NCBI GenBank assembly: GCA_037349315.1
Contig: JBAIAC010000020.1
Coordinates: forward strand, 1,860,001 to 1,924,000
From: Chelydra serpentina
Lineage: Eukaryota > Chordata > Testudines > Chelydridae
Direction of reading: 5' to 3'
DNA length: 64,000 nucleotides
Shown here in pieces: positions 1 to 10,177 of this stretch. The notes beneath the pieces are model-generated. The model had not been told where the DNA came from. It ran no database searches and saw nothing but the letters and a program-made list of their open reading frames with translations. The translations under genes and the position numbers were made by a program. Position 1 is the first letter of the stretch; the number at the start of each line of letters is the position of its first letter.

Positions 1-809
1 TGGAGAACTGTGTATAAGGTGGGTGTGAGGATGGGGACACAGAAGAAGTGGAACAGAAAAAGGGCATGGAGTAACTAGAAGATGGGTGAGTAAGCAGGAA
101 AGAGAACAAGAAAATATAATTAAGAACATGAAAGGGACAGAGAGTGAGGAAAATGACTGAGAACTTATGGGGAAGTTAAGGGCAGAGTTGAATGTGATGG
201 GAAGATAGGTAGGAGAGGGAAAACTGTGATGGACAAGCATGGAGGAAGAAATGTGCATGTGGAATGGGGAGAAAGAAAGTTATATGTAGGGAAAACAGGG
301 TGAGGGAAAAGAGAGACAGGCAGGGAAAGAAAAGAGGTTGAGTGAAGAAAAAGGATCTGATTTTGAGAGTCTGCCAGTCCCTTTAGAGTCCTCCAATAGT
401 CAAGAACTTGCCACTCAGTGGTAGCCCAGGTTCAGGGGCATTCCTCAGTATCCTGGCTTTGGTAGAATGACCCTATTGCATCCCCTCAGAGCCACTGGAG
501 TTTAAGTATTGTTGGGGCATAGCTGAGGGTATTTTGAGGACATGAGGGGCTGTGGCAGGAGTTCAGTCCCCGCCAGCTAATCTGGGCAATTCCTTGTAGC
601 AATCACAGAGGACTGCTCCTATCCCTGAGAGGCCCCAAAATCAATGAGGTACAAAGATAATGCAGTCACCATTGATCCCCATCCCCTTAATTCATCTGGG
701 AACCATGACTCAGCTTGAACTAAGAATTAGACCTGGAACATATTTAGGAAGAACAGTAACGTAAGTTGACCTAGGTAATTCAATATATTAAAAATATCAT
801 TTTTTCCAG
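1..809 (+). repeat. Intron segment, one copy of a large intragenic duplication
   Basis: This stretch has no gene of its own. It aligns along most of its length with about 11930-12616, and its last 170 bases align again with about 18040-18211. The second copy lacks roughly 130 bases present here near 360-490. In each copy the segment ends at a 21-bp heptad exon, so the duplicated unit carries an exon together with its upstream intron. The 5' exons of the host gene would lie left of the window. Confidence 0.7.
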
Positions 810-830
810 ATCAAATCCAGGAAGGAAATG
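810..830 (+). pseudogene. Decayed 21-bp heptad exon (DQIQEGN type), donor site lost
   Basis: A polypyrimidine tract and AG precede 21 bases nearly identical to the exons at 12617 and 18212. In phase 1 it would read DQIQEGN. The base pair after the exon is AT where the two paralogous copies have GT (atgagt against gtgagt). The canonical donor is therefore gone and the exon should be skipped or read through. It is part of the duplicated stalk region of the butyrophilin-like gene. Confidence 0.65.
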
Positions 831-890
831 ATGAGTTTACACTGCTTTTTGAAATGCAACCTCACACAAAGGAGTTCTATAATCAAAGGA

Positions 891-932
<42 letters not shown>
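891..932. repeat. (ATCT)n microsatellite
   Basis: About ten uninterrupted tetranucleotide units. It lies at the same place in the duplicated intron as the longer array at 12683-12746, so it predates the duplication and has since changed length. Confidence 0.95.
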
Positions 933-1972
933 AAAACATTGGGGTATCCCAAGTGGAAGCTAGCTCAGAGCGTTAACTTTTCTTAGATATCTAATCAAAG
1001 TGATGAAAACTCCATGCTGGAAACTGGCACTGTACTCTTTTGAAGTCACAGTCCTCTTTCCAAATATAGTACAATATTTAGCAGACATTTCATATAACTG
1101 CCAACTGAACTTTGCTGTGGAAGTCTATTTCTATATAGTGTTTTCAGTTTTTGCGTCTACTGGTCCCAGATTCTTCAAGTGCACCTTGTGCTAGATAGTA
1201 AAGACCTGGAAGATTTTGCGTTGAGTGCCTTAGTTCAAACAGTAATTGGTATGAGATCCACCTGAGACACCAAATAATTCAGGATGCATTTGAGGACGAG
1301 GCTTTTTAAAAGGGCAGGAAGGGCCCAAATCTATTAAAGTGATATATATAGTCTGACAAAAATCTTGTATTTTATTTTTTGTTAATTTATCTTCTAATTT
1401 AAGAATCTTTAGTTCATGAAATGTATACAATATATGAACTCTGTTCTGAAGAATGAAATGGCTGCATAATGGTGTTGGACCTAGGCTCTGGCAATAGAAG
1501 TTTTGTCCATGTACAGACTATGGGACTGAATATAGATACATTTGGAGATTTCTTTTCTTTTATAGGAGGAGCTAGCATAACAGAATGCAGGAAAAAAATG
1601 GGTAAGTCTGAACTTATTTTCAACACTTTAACTTAAACACAAAAAAAGTTCTCACAAAAGAAGAGGTGGACAACATATTTCTTCAAATAAGTGTGTCTTC
1701 CCTTCACACATAAATATTTGTTACCGGCTATGCAGCAGCATAATAGAACAATTGTTAGGCTCCAAGAATTGCTATTAATGAATTTCTAGACTTTTGTTGC
1801 TCTTTCTCACTCTCTTTGAGCAGAAGATTGATGACGTCCAAATCATATATTGTTGAGGCTGATGGATTGGGGAGAAAAGATCTGAGTGGAACCAGGGTAT
1901 GGGAGGGCATCCAATGAGAAGAGAACAGAATTCTTTTCTCATACTCCCCATCCACCTTCATACATTGAAAGT
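933..1972 (+). other. Intron sequence, with a weak possible exon at 1566-1601
   Basis: The first 400 bases match the introns after the heptad exons at 12617 and 23648. At 1566-1601 a pyrimidine-rich tract with TAG, 36 open bases and GTAAGT form a possible phase 1-1 exon (12 codons). It resembles neither the heptad nor the 114-bp exons, so I give it low weight. The remainder shows no coding signal. Confidence 0.4.
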
Positions 1973-2009
1973 GTTCGCTGCTCAGCTGCGAACCAGCTGA
2001 GCAGCGAAC
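1973..2009. repeat. Perfect 16-bp inverted repeat at the CR1 5' end
   Basis: Arms 1973-1988 and 1994-2009 are exact reverse complements, separated by 5 bases. The right arm belongs to the CR1 5' UTR, because the same sequence recurs at about 2227. The left arm therefore looks like an inverted snap-back copy of the 5' terminus made during integration. Confidence 0.85.
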
Positions 2010-2370
2010 AGCAGAGATGCAAACAGGAGGAGTTTGCCTGGGGTCTGTCTGAGCGGAGGTACGCTAAGGGCTGCCTTGGGGGGACTGCACTGGTGAGTAT
2101 CTGAGTGTCTGTTGAGGGGACAGTTTGGCAGTTTGACCGTGTGCTTGATTGTTTGATTGCCTGTTTGAACAGTGTGAATTGGGAGTGCTTTTTTCCAGGT
2201 GGGCCTGACTCTTATAAAAAGACAGTCAGCTGAGCAGCGAACAGCAGAGAAGCAAACAGGAGGAGTTTGCCTCAGAGTTCGCCTGGAATGAGCCTACTGC
2301 AGCATCCCTCTTGCAGGTTTCCCTGAGTAGCTTCTGCCACAAGTGAGGAAACTCTTAGAAGGAAGAGACT

Positions 2371-4390
2371 ATGGATGCTGAGCGATACACTGTTGTGACC
2401 TGCGCAGGATGTGCCATGTTTGTCTTTCTTCCACAGGATAGAAGCGACTTTGTTTGTACAAAGTGCAAGCTCATCTCCATATTGGAGGAGAAGATTCAAG
2501 GTCTGGAGAAACGAGAATCAACCCTGCATTCCATAAAAGAAAATGAGGAGTTCTTGGATAGACATCAGGATCGGCTTCAGCTAGCACAGTGTTCTGAAGA
2601 TTCAGAGCAGGCTACGCAGCGGGGACAGAAGGCCAGTGAGGATAATTGGCAGCATGTGACCTCCAGAAGACGAAAAAGTACGAGACAATTCCATTTACCT
2701 GAAACGCCGATTCAGATGAGCAACCGTTTTCGTGTTCTCTCCACAGGTACTAGTGCAGAGAGTGGAGTGAATGATACATCTGAGGGAACGGAGCAGAAGG
2801 AGACTCCACCGATTTGGAAGGCATGAGATGCACAGTCCTAGGGATGGGGGTTCCACGACCACCACACCCAAGAGAAGGAGGAGGGTGGTGGTGGTCGGGG
2901 ACTCTCTCCTCAGGGGAACTGAGTCATCTATCTGCCGCCCTGTCAGGGTTCCCTCTCCACTATAAACTCTAGGGTAAAGACGTGGGGACCCGCATGAAGA
3001 GCTCCCAATCTTATTTTTACCAGCCCCCAAGGTACAAAATTCGCTGCACCCTGAGAAATGCTTCTTCCACTGCCAGCATCAAGTGCATTAAACAGGAATC
3101 CAGGAAAGGAGACCACTTGAAGTTCCCTCCCCTACCCCCCCAAAATACCCTCTCAAGACCGTACCCCCATTTCCTGGGAAGCTTGAGAATAATCTCCTAA
3201 CCAATTGGTTACACAGTGATCTAAAAAAACCCACCCGCGGGGTTTTAACACCATAGAAAACAGTCATCTTCTTAAAAGAAGGATTTTATTAAAACAAAGA
3301 AGGTAAAATCAGCTCTGTAAAATCAGGATGGTAACTATTTTACAGGATACTCAATTTCCAAACTCAGAGGGATCCCCCCTCTGGACAAACCCTTAAAGTT
3401 AAAGGGAAAAAAAAGGAATAACCCCTCCCTCTCAAACAGGGAACGTACCAAGCAAAAATAAACAGAAATCTACTCACTATGCTATCTAAACTTACTTTAG
3501 AAAAGTGAGGATTTGATGGAAAGATGACTGGCTCCTTCTGACTCCAAGATCACTCTGAGTCTGACAAAGAGCCGCACACAAAGCTTTCCCCCTCTCAAGA
3601 TTTGAAAGTATCTTGTCCCCTTATTGGTCAGAGGCCAGCCAGGTCAGGTGTCAGTCTGGCTACCTGCATTTCTTAACCCTTTACTGGTAAGAGGATTTTC
3701 TCTCCATCAGACCCTCTCCCGTTTCCCTTTATATTTACGACACACCCTGACCGGGAAAACCGAGAGGTGTGCTGCTTGCCAGGGGCTAGGATTCATGATG
3801 TGATGGAGAGACTGCCGAGACTCATCAAGCCCTCAGATCGCTACCCCTTCCTACTTCTCCACGTGGGCACCAATGATACTGCCAAGAATGACTTTGAGCA
3901 TATCACTGCAGACTACGTGGCTCTGGGAAGAAGGATAAAGGAGTTTGAGGCGCAAGTGGTGTCCTCGTCTATTCTCCCTGTGGCAGGAAAAGGCTGGGGT
4001 AGAGACCGTTGAATCGTGGAAGTCAACGAATGGCTACGCAGATGGTGTCGGAGAGAAGGGTTTGGATTCTTTGACCATGGGATGGTGTTCCAAGAAGAAG
4101 GAGTGCTAGGCAGAGATGGGCTCCACCTGACAAAGAGAGGGAAGCAGGCTGGCTTTGGAAGCAGGCTGGCTAACCTAGTGAGGAGGGCTTTAAACTTGGT
4201 TCACCGGGGGGAAGGAGACCAAAGCCCCGAGGTAAGTGGGGGAGTGGGATACCGGGAGGAAGCACAAGTAGGTGAGTGCAAGAATGGAGGGCTCCTGCCC
4301 CATACTGGGACAGCAGGACGATCGGTGAGTTATCTTATACACAAATGCAAGAAGCCTGGGGAACAAGCAGGTAGAAGTGGAAGTCCTGGC
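2371..4390 (+). pseudogene. CR1 ORF1 protein (Cys motif, coiled coil, SGNH esterase), broken
   Basis: The first 151 codons (2371-2826) start with MDAERYTVV and carry a CAGC...CTKC four-cysteine motif near residues 11-31, then a predicted coiled coil (ISILEEKIQGLEKRESTL). A frameshift before 2826 moves the frame, and the SGNH-hydrolase block I (GDSLLRG) follows at about 2900. A solo LTR splits the gene. After it come block III (HVGTNDT, about 3865) and block V (DGLHL, about 4115), with a TGA at 4010-4012. CR1 ORF1 proteins with an esterase domain are known. They are thought to bind RNA or membranes and help retrotransposition. This copy cannot make the full protein. Confidence 0.85.
2941..3742 (+). 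mobile_element. Solo LTR (TG...CA ends) inside CR1 ORF1
   Basis: The element starts TGTCAGGGTTCCC and ends TTTACGACA. It is flanked by CGCCC (2936-2940) and CACCC (3743-3747), a 5-bp target duplication with one mismatch. Removing it and one duplicate restores the ORF1 reading across the site (SICRP then DRENREVCC). A second copy lies at 62040-62858. The TG/CA ends and 5-bp duplication indicate an LTR retrotransposon or endogenous retrovirus; no internal genes remain. I cannot assign the family. Confidence 0.8.
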
Positions 4391-4399
4391 ACAGTGAAG

Positions 4400-6702
4400 G
4401 AATTATGATGTAATTGGAATAACAGAGACTTGGTGGGATAACTCACACGATTGGAGTACTGTCATGGATGGATATAAACTGTTCAGGAAGGATAGGCAGG
4501 GCAGAAAAGGTGGGGGAGTTACGTTGTATGTAAGAGAGCAGTATGACTGCTCAGAGCTCCAGTATGAAACTGCAGAAAAACCTGAGAGACCCTGGATTAA
4601 ATGTAGAAGTGTGAGCAACAAGGGTAATGTCATGGTGGGAGTCTGCTACAGACCACCAGACCAGGGGGATGAGATGGACGAGGCTTTCTTCCAGCAACTA
4701 ACAGAAGTTACTAGATCACAGGCCCTGGTCTTCATGGGTGACTTTAATCACCCCAATATCTGCTGGGAGAGCAATACAGCAGTGCACAGACAATCCAGGA
4801 AGTTTTTGGAAAGTGTAGGGGACAATTTCCTGGTGCAATTGCTGGAAGAACCAACTAGGGGGAAAGCTCTTCTTGTCCTGCTGCTCAGACACAGGGAAGA
4901 AATAGTAGAGGAAGCAATAGTGGATGGGAACCTGGGAGGCAGTGACCATGAGATGGTCGAGTTCAGGATCCTGACACAAGGAAGAAAGGAGAGCAGTAGA
5001 ACAGAGACTCTGGACTTCAGAAAAGCAGACTTTGAGTCCCTCAGGGAACTGATGGGCAAGGTCCCCTGGGAGCATAACATGAGGGGGAAAGGAGTTGAGG
5101 AAAGCTGGCTGTATTTTAAAGAATCCTTATTGCGGTTGCAGGAACAAACCATCCCGATGTGTAGAAAGAAAAGTAAATATGGCAGGCAACCAGCTTGGCT
5201 TAACAGTGAAATCCTTCCTCATCTTAAACACAAAAAAGCAGCTTACAAGAAGTGGAAGACTGGACAAATGACCAGGGAAGAGTATAAAAATATTGTTCAG
5301 GCATGCAGGAGTGAAATTAGGAGGGCCAAATCACACTTGCAGTTGCAGCTAGCCGGAGATGTTAGGAGTAACAAGAAGGGTTTCTTCAGGTATGTGAGCA
5401 ACAAGAAGAAAGTCAAGGAAAGTGTGGGCCCCTTGTTTAATGAGGGAGGGAACCTAGTGACAGAGGATGTGGAGAAAGCTAGTGTACTCAATGCTTTTTT
5501 TGCCTCTGTCTTCACAGACAAGGTCAGCTCCCAGACGGCTGCACTTCGCAGCACGGTATGGGGAGGAGGTGACTAGCCCTCTGTGGAGAATCTGTGGAGA
5601 AAGAAGTAGTTCGGGACTTTTTAGAAAAGCTGGATGAGCACAAGTGCAAGGGGCCGGATGCACTGCATCCGAGGGTGCTAAAGGAGTTGGCTGATGGGAT
5701 TGCAGAGCCATTGGCCATTATCATTGACAAATCATGGCAATCGGGGGAGGTCCCGGATGACTGGAAAAAAGCTAATTTAGTGCCCATCTTTAAAAAAGGG
5801 AAGAAGGAAGATCCAGGGAACTACCGGCCAGTCAGTCTCACCTCAGTCCCTGGAAAAATCATGGGACAGGTCCTTAAGGAATCAATTCTGAACCACTTAA
5901 AGGAGGGGAAAGTGATCAGGAACAGTCAGCATGGATTCACCAAGGGCAAGTCATGCCTGACTAACCTAACTGCCTTCTATGATGAGATAACTGGCTCTGT
6001 GGATGAGGGGAAAGCAGTGGATGTGCTATTTCTTGACTTTAGCAAAGCTTTTCATACAGTCTCCCACAGTGTTCTTGCCAGCAAGTTAAAGAAGTATGGG
6101 TTGGATGAATGAACGATAGAAGGTGGATAGAAAACTGGCTGGATGGTTGCACTCAACAGGTCGTGATCAATGGCTGCATGTCTAGTTGGCAGCCGGTATC
6201 AAGTGGAGTGCCCCAAGGGTTGGTCCTGGGGCCGGTTTTGTTCAATATCTTCATCAACGATCTGGAGGATGGTGTGGACTGCACCCTTAGCAAGTTTGCA
6301 GATGACACTAAACTGGAAGGAGTGGTTGATAAGCTGGAGGGTAGGGATAGGATACAGAGGGACCTAGACAAATTAGAGGATTGGGCCAAAAGAAATATGA
6401 TGATGTTCAACTAGGACAAGTGCAGAGTCCTGCACTTAGGACGGAAGAATCCCATGCACTGCTACAGACTAGGGACCGAATGGCTGGGCAGCAGTTCTGC
6501 AGAAATGGACCTAGAAGATGACAGAACAAGGAGTGATGTTCTCAAGTTGCAGAGGGGGAGGTTTAGGTTGGATATTAGGAGAAACTTTTTCACTAGTAGG
6601 GTGGTGAAGCACTGGAATCGGTTACCTAGGGAGGTGGTGGAATCTCCTTCCTTAGAGGTTTTTAAGGTCAGGCTTGACAAAGTCCTTGTTGGGATGATCT
6701 AG
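4400..6702 (+). pseudogene. CR1 ORF2: endonuclease plus reverse transcriptase, broken
   Basis: The apurinic-type endonuclease is readable at 4464-5576, with CYRPP, MGDFNHP and GSDHEMV motifs. The reverse transcriptase follows at 5594-6112 (SKAFHTVSHS, where paralogues have FDTVS) and 6109-6414 ([16 protein letters not shown], then FADDTKL, the catalytic aspartates). Breaks include a stop near 5573, a frameshift at 6109, a TAG at 6412-6414 and an internal deletion at about 6512. The deletion joins the segment after the RT core to the last 60 codons. The family reaction is target-primed reverse transcription. This copy is inactive. Confidence 0.88.
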
Positions 6703-6786
6703 TTGGGGTTGATCCTGCTTTGAGCAGGGGGTTGGACTAGATGACCTCCTGAGGTCCCTTCCACGCTGAGATTCTATGATTCTATA

Positions 6787-7437
6787 CTTAAATGTGTCTT
6801 CCACTGATGTAAGTGTCATTTTATGCTGACTTAGTAATACCACCTCCCCAAGTGGTGTAGGTCCAAGGTCAATGTAATTAAGTCAACACCGTGCAAGTGC
6901 AGACACAGTGTTACTTACGTCAATCTTCACTTGCCTGCAGCAGCTGTCCCAGAATGCTCCACACAGACTGTTCCAGTTATCTCCACTTCTAAAGGTTTAT
7001 GGTTGTGCCTCATCCATCCCCTGAACTCCACATTTAGAGTACTGCCATGTATCAGAATTAGACACTCCTTCTGGAATTCTTACACCTTTCATCTAATGAG
7101 GTTCAATTAAGTGATCTTTTATGAAGATTAGGTTTTTTCCCCCAACTCAGCAAATAATTCTGGAAAAATCCAATAGACACAGTAAATCTATAACTGACAT
7201 TGCTGACTGTCAGCTTTCAATTTAGCAAACCACAAATATCCAGCTTTCTAGACAGATTGTCACTTGCAGAGGCTGATTCCAAGATGTTCCGATCCTGAAC
7301 TTGGTGAATGGCTGAAGAAGAAAATTATTGACTATCTTCTAAAATTTATTATTTTAAATCCATGAAAACTTTCAAGAAAATAAAAAAAAATATTTTTAAC
7401 ATAATTATTATTTTGTCCATTTCTTTTTCCCTTGCAG
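6787..7437 (+). other. Intron; contains a repeat found inverted at about 18966-19112
   Basis: No coding signal. The segment at about 7060-7225 matches the reverse complement of about 18966-19112, so it is probably an old interspersed repeat rather than a gene. A pyrimidine-rich tract at its end leads into the heptad exon at 7438. Confidence 0.55.
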
Positions 7438-7458
7438 AAAAAGTCCTGCTGAGGAATG
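7438..7458 (+). CDS. 21-bp heptad exon of butyrophilin-like gene (EKVLLRN)
   Basis: The exon is preceded by CCCTTGCAG and followed by GTAAGT. In phase 1 it reads EKVLLRN, one heptad. Short phase-symmetric heptad exons between the transmembrane segment and the B30.2 domain are typical of butyrophilin and B-G genes. They encode a coiled-coil cytoplasmic juxtamembrane stalk. The following intron matches those after 12617 and 23648, so the exon arose by intragenic duplication. Whether it is used in mRNA cannot be told from sequence. Confidence 0.6.
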
Positions 7459-8305
7459 GTAAGTCTGCTTTTATATCAGAGTGGTGAAAGTCCCATTTTG
7501 AAAATTGGCACCATATCCTTCCTGAACTTATAGTAGCTCACTCCAAAAATAGTTCACTATTTGTCATTAATATTGTTTAACTACCGCATGCAGTCTGAAG
7601 TGTAAGTCTATTTGTGTATACACCTATGGTGCTTGTGTCTACATGTCCCACCTAAATCAGGTCATGTTGTGCTAGTTCTGTAAAGTTATTCTAGCTGTTC
7701 TTGTTGCTGCCTTACACCATACAGCAATGAGTGCTATATCTATCAGAGCTAGCTAAGTAATTCTGGCTGAATTTGGGAACAAAGCCTTGTGAAAGGTGAC
7801 ACGACCTTCTGTGCTCAGTTCTACCAGGATCAGGGTTAGCTTTTGTCTGTCTTTAGGCTCAAGTACCAGACCTGCAGCTTTTCCAATTACAAGAGGCTGT
7901 TCAGCTCAACCACATAGAGCAGCTTAGTGCTTAATGCAATCCTGAAAGTTCTCCCCCTCCCCTGGTAATTCCAAATCATGTCACCACCAACAATAATTTT
8001 ATTCACCTCTTTCTGTAACCACTCATCGCATCACCATCCGTCCTAGGCTTTCATTCCCCTAATGCATAGTCACTTAGAAGTTCCCTGGAGCCAAACCATG
8101 TTACTCTTGAGAAAGGAGATCTCTTTCCTTCCTCTATGAGCTAGTAGATGAAGGAGACCAACTGGTGAGCTGAGTGAGGTGGCCACAGGAGCAGTGAAGA
8201 GAAGAAAAGCTGAGGGAGGTGTATGGGTAGCCAGCTAGTGACCACTTACAAATGTGCTGGGCCTGCATCTTAAATAATGACAGTACCTCTTGGTGTATGT
8301 CAATT
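7459..8305 (+). other. Intron, diverged copy of the duplicated unit
   Basis: It aligns with about 12638-13680 and 23669-24560, with more divergence. Shared landmarks are the 'gtggtgaaa' segment just after the exon and the CCAACTGGTGAG segment near 8160. No other gene signal. Confidence 0.5.
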
Positions 8306-8843
8306 TCATAGAATCATAGAATCTCAGGGTTGGAAGGGACCTCAGGAGGTCATCTAGTCCAACCCCCTGCTCAAAGCAGGACCAACCCCAACTAAATCAT
8401 CCCAGCCAGGGCTTTGTCAAGCCTGACCTTAAAAACCTCTAAGGAAGGAGATTCCACCACCTTCCTAGGTAACCAATTCCAGTGCTTCACCACCCTACTA
8501 GTGAAAAAGTTTCTCCTAATATTCAACCTAAACCTCCCCCTCTGCAACTTGAGACCATCACTCCTTGTTCTGTCATCTTCTACCACTGAGAGCAGTCTAG
8601 ATCCATCCTCTTTGGAACCCCCTTTTAGGTAGTTGAAAGCAGCTATGAACTCTCCCCTCATTCTTCTCTTCTGCAGGCTAAACAATCCCAGTTCATAGAA
8701 ATCATAGAATAGCAGGGTTGGAAGGGACGTTAGCAGGTTATCTAGTCCAACCACCTGCTCAAAGCAGGCGAATCGGGATGGTTTGTTCCTGCAACCTCAA
8801 TAAGGATTCTTTAAAATCCTCAATAAGGATTCTTTAAAATTTA
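8306..8843 (-). mobile_element. CR1 3' fragments, composite
   Basis: Positions 8306-8698 are the CR1 3' end in reverse, with the last codons of ORF2 ([16 protein letters not shown] and [10 protein letters not shown]). At 8696-8767 a second CR1 3' tail follows, joined at 8768 to a fragment from the ORF2 endonuclease-RT linker. That fragment contains a short tandem duplication (CCTCAATAAGGATTC twice). It is a composite of at least three pieces in an intron. Confidence 0.85.
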
Positions 8844-9056
8844 GACAGCTGCTTAGTGTGTTTCTTTCGAAAGCAAGCTTATCGAAAGAAACATTTTTTA
8901 TATATTTCCAATTCTGAGTTTCCTCCACTGTACAGTGTCTCATAAATTAGAATGATGTTTATTTGGAAAGTCAACTGACATTCCTCTTCTGACTAGAAAG
9001 TTTTGAGGCTATACATTTCTATCGACTTATCTAATCTCAACATATCCCTTTTTCAG

Positions 9057-9170
9057 ATAATGAGAAAGCAGAAGTCAGTGAACACAAAGGAATTATTGCA
9101 AATATTTTGGCTCTTGGGAGACTGCCCATGCAGCTGTGCAAAAAGATGATCCAAACCCTAAATCCTTTTG
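9057..9170 (+). CDS. 114-bp exon of unknown module, copy 1 (38 codons, phase 1-1)
   Basis: Flanked by TTTTTTCAG and GTGAGG. In phase 1 it is open and reads NEKAEVSEHKGII...LNPF. It aligns end to end with the exons at 16249 and 17877, all exactly 114 bp and phase-symmetric, so each can be added or skipped without a frameshift. The residues suggest an amphipathic helix (IIANILALGRLPMQL) between charged and proline ends. I do not recognise the module in butyrophilins or other B30.2 proteins. From its place it probably extends the stalk between membrane and B30.2 domain. Expression is unproven. Confidence 0.55.
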
Positions 9171-10177
9171 GTGAGGAATGGGAACTTTTACTTAGAGGGA
9201 GGGGATGGAGATGTTGCAGGTATGAAAGGAGTCAGCAAGGGTGAATTGAAGTGACAAGGATTTCCGCTCTTGTGCCTGGAAGAGGAGAAAAGCAAAATCT
9301 ATTACCTTCCTCCCTCCCCTAACTGAAATATGTAATTATTTTTACGAAGTGGAGCAGCTCCAAGAGAGGAGATTGACCTCATCGCTTGCGGGTGAGGAGA
9401 TCTCACTGGAAAATGGGTGACACACATTCAAGTCCTTGCTTTGTATGAAGTAGAATAGGGACTGAAATTTGAGTTTCCCTCACCATGGTAGAGCACCCTA
9501 ACAACTGGGCAGTTAGATGTTCTGGGTTTGGCCTACTGTGATTTTGACCAGAAATTTCACCCTAAACCCCAGAAAACTTCCTGAAAAAAATATGTTTCTG
9601 TGAAATATTTCAATTTTGACAAAGCTGTATTTTCAGACAGAAAAAAGTCATTAAAAAATGTCTCCTTCAACTCAAATTTCATATGCCTTGGCGACAGAGG
9701 ATGGATGGAGTGCTTCTGTGGATTCCTAGGGGCATTTCAGGATGGGCAGCATTAGAGGGGTTAGGGAGGATAAAAATGAATTCAGAGGCCAGGTCCCAGG
9801 ATTGAGGTTTGCGGATAAGATGGTGAAAAAGAGTGAACATGTATAAACTGTGCATCAGTGGACTATTAATTGAGTAGAGCTGGAGAATGAATTGACAGGA
9901 TGTGTGTGTTAGGATGAACTGATGTCAGTGAAGGTGGTGGGCTGAGGATGAAGTAAGAATCAAAGAAGAAGGTTGACTGTGGAATTCTACAGCTGGTTTG
10001 CAGAGGCAGATAAGTTAATCAGAGGCCTGAATGGAAACTGATCAGGTTAGAGCATTCTCCAGGGGCTGATGAATTCATTTGGGGAATGAGGGGAAATACT
10101 GAATTATTGGCATACACCTGACTGAGAAGGCTTGGGATATGTGTTCAGAGCATACCCTGAGGGGCAGAGGCACAGGA
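9171..10177 (+). other. Intron without recognisable features
   Basis: The first 100 bases match the intron start after 16362 and 17990, as expected of a duplicated exon unit. I see no gene, SINE or LINE in the remainder. Confidence 0.5.

Larger units (their letters stand above)
1994..6786 (+). mobile_element. CR1 LINE, nearly full length, interrupted by a solo LTR
   Basis: The element has a 5' UTR (1994-2370), ORF1 (2371 to about 4400, interrupted at 2941-3742), ORF2 with endonuclease and reverse transcriptase (about 4400-6700), and the CR1 3' tail with two ATTCTATG units ending near 6786. The 5' UTR holds two copies, about 234 bases apart, of a roughly 45-base segment starting at AGCTGAGCAGCG. 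ORF1 and ORF2 carry several frameshifts and stops. About 400 bases of the ORF2 C-terminus are missing at about 6512, seen against the copy at 39234-40256. CR1 elements are usually severely 5' truncated, so a copy with its 5' UTR is uncommon. It lies in an intron of the butyrophilin-like gene in sense orientation. Confidence 0.92.

Noticed and set aside
891..932. CRISPR-like regular repeat
   Set aside because: Plain tetranucleotide microsatellite without spacers.
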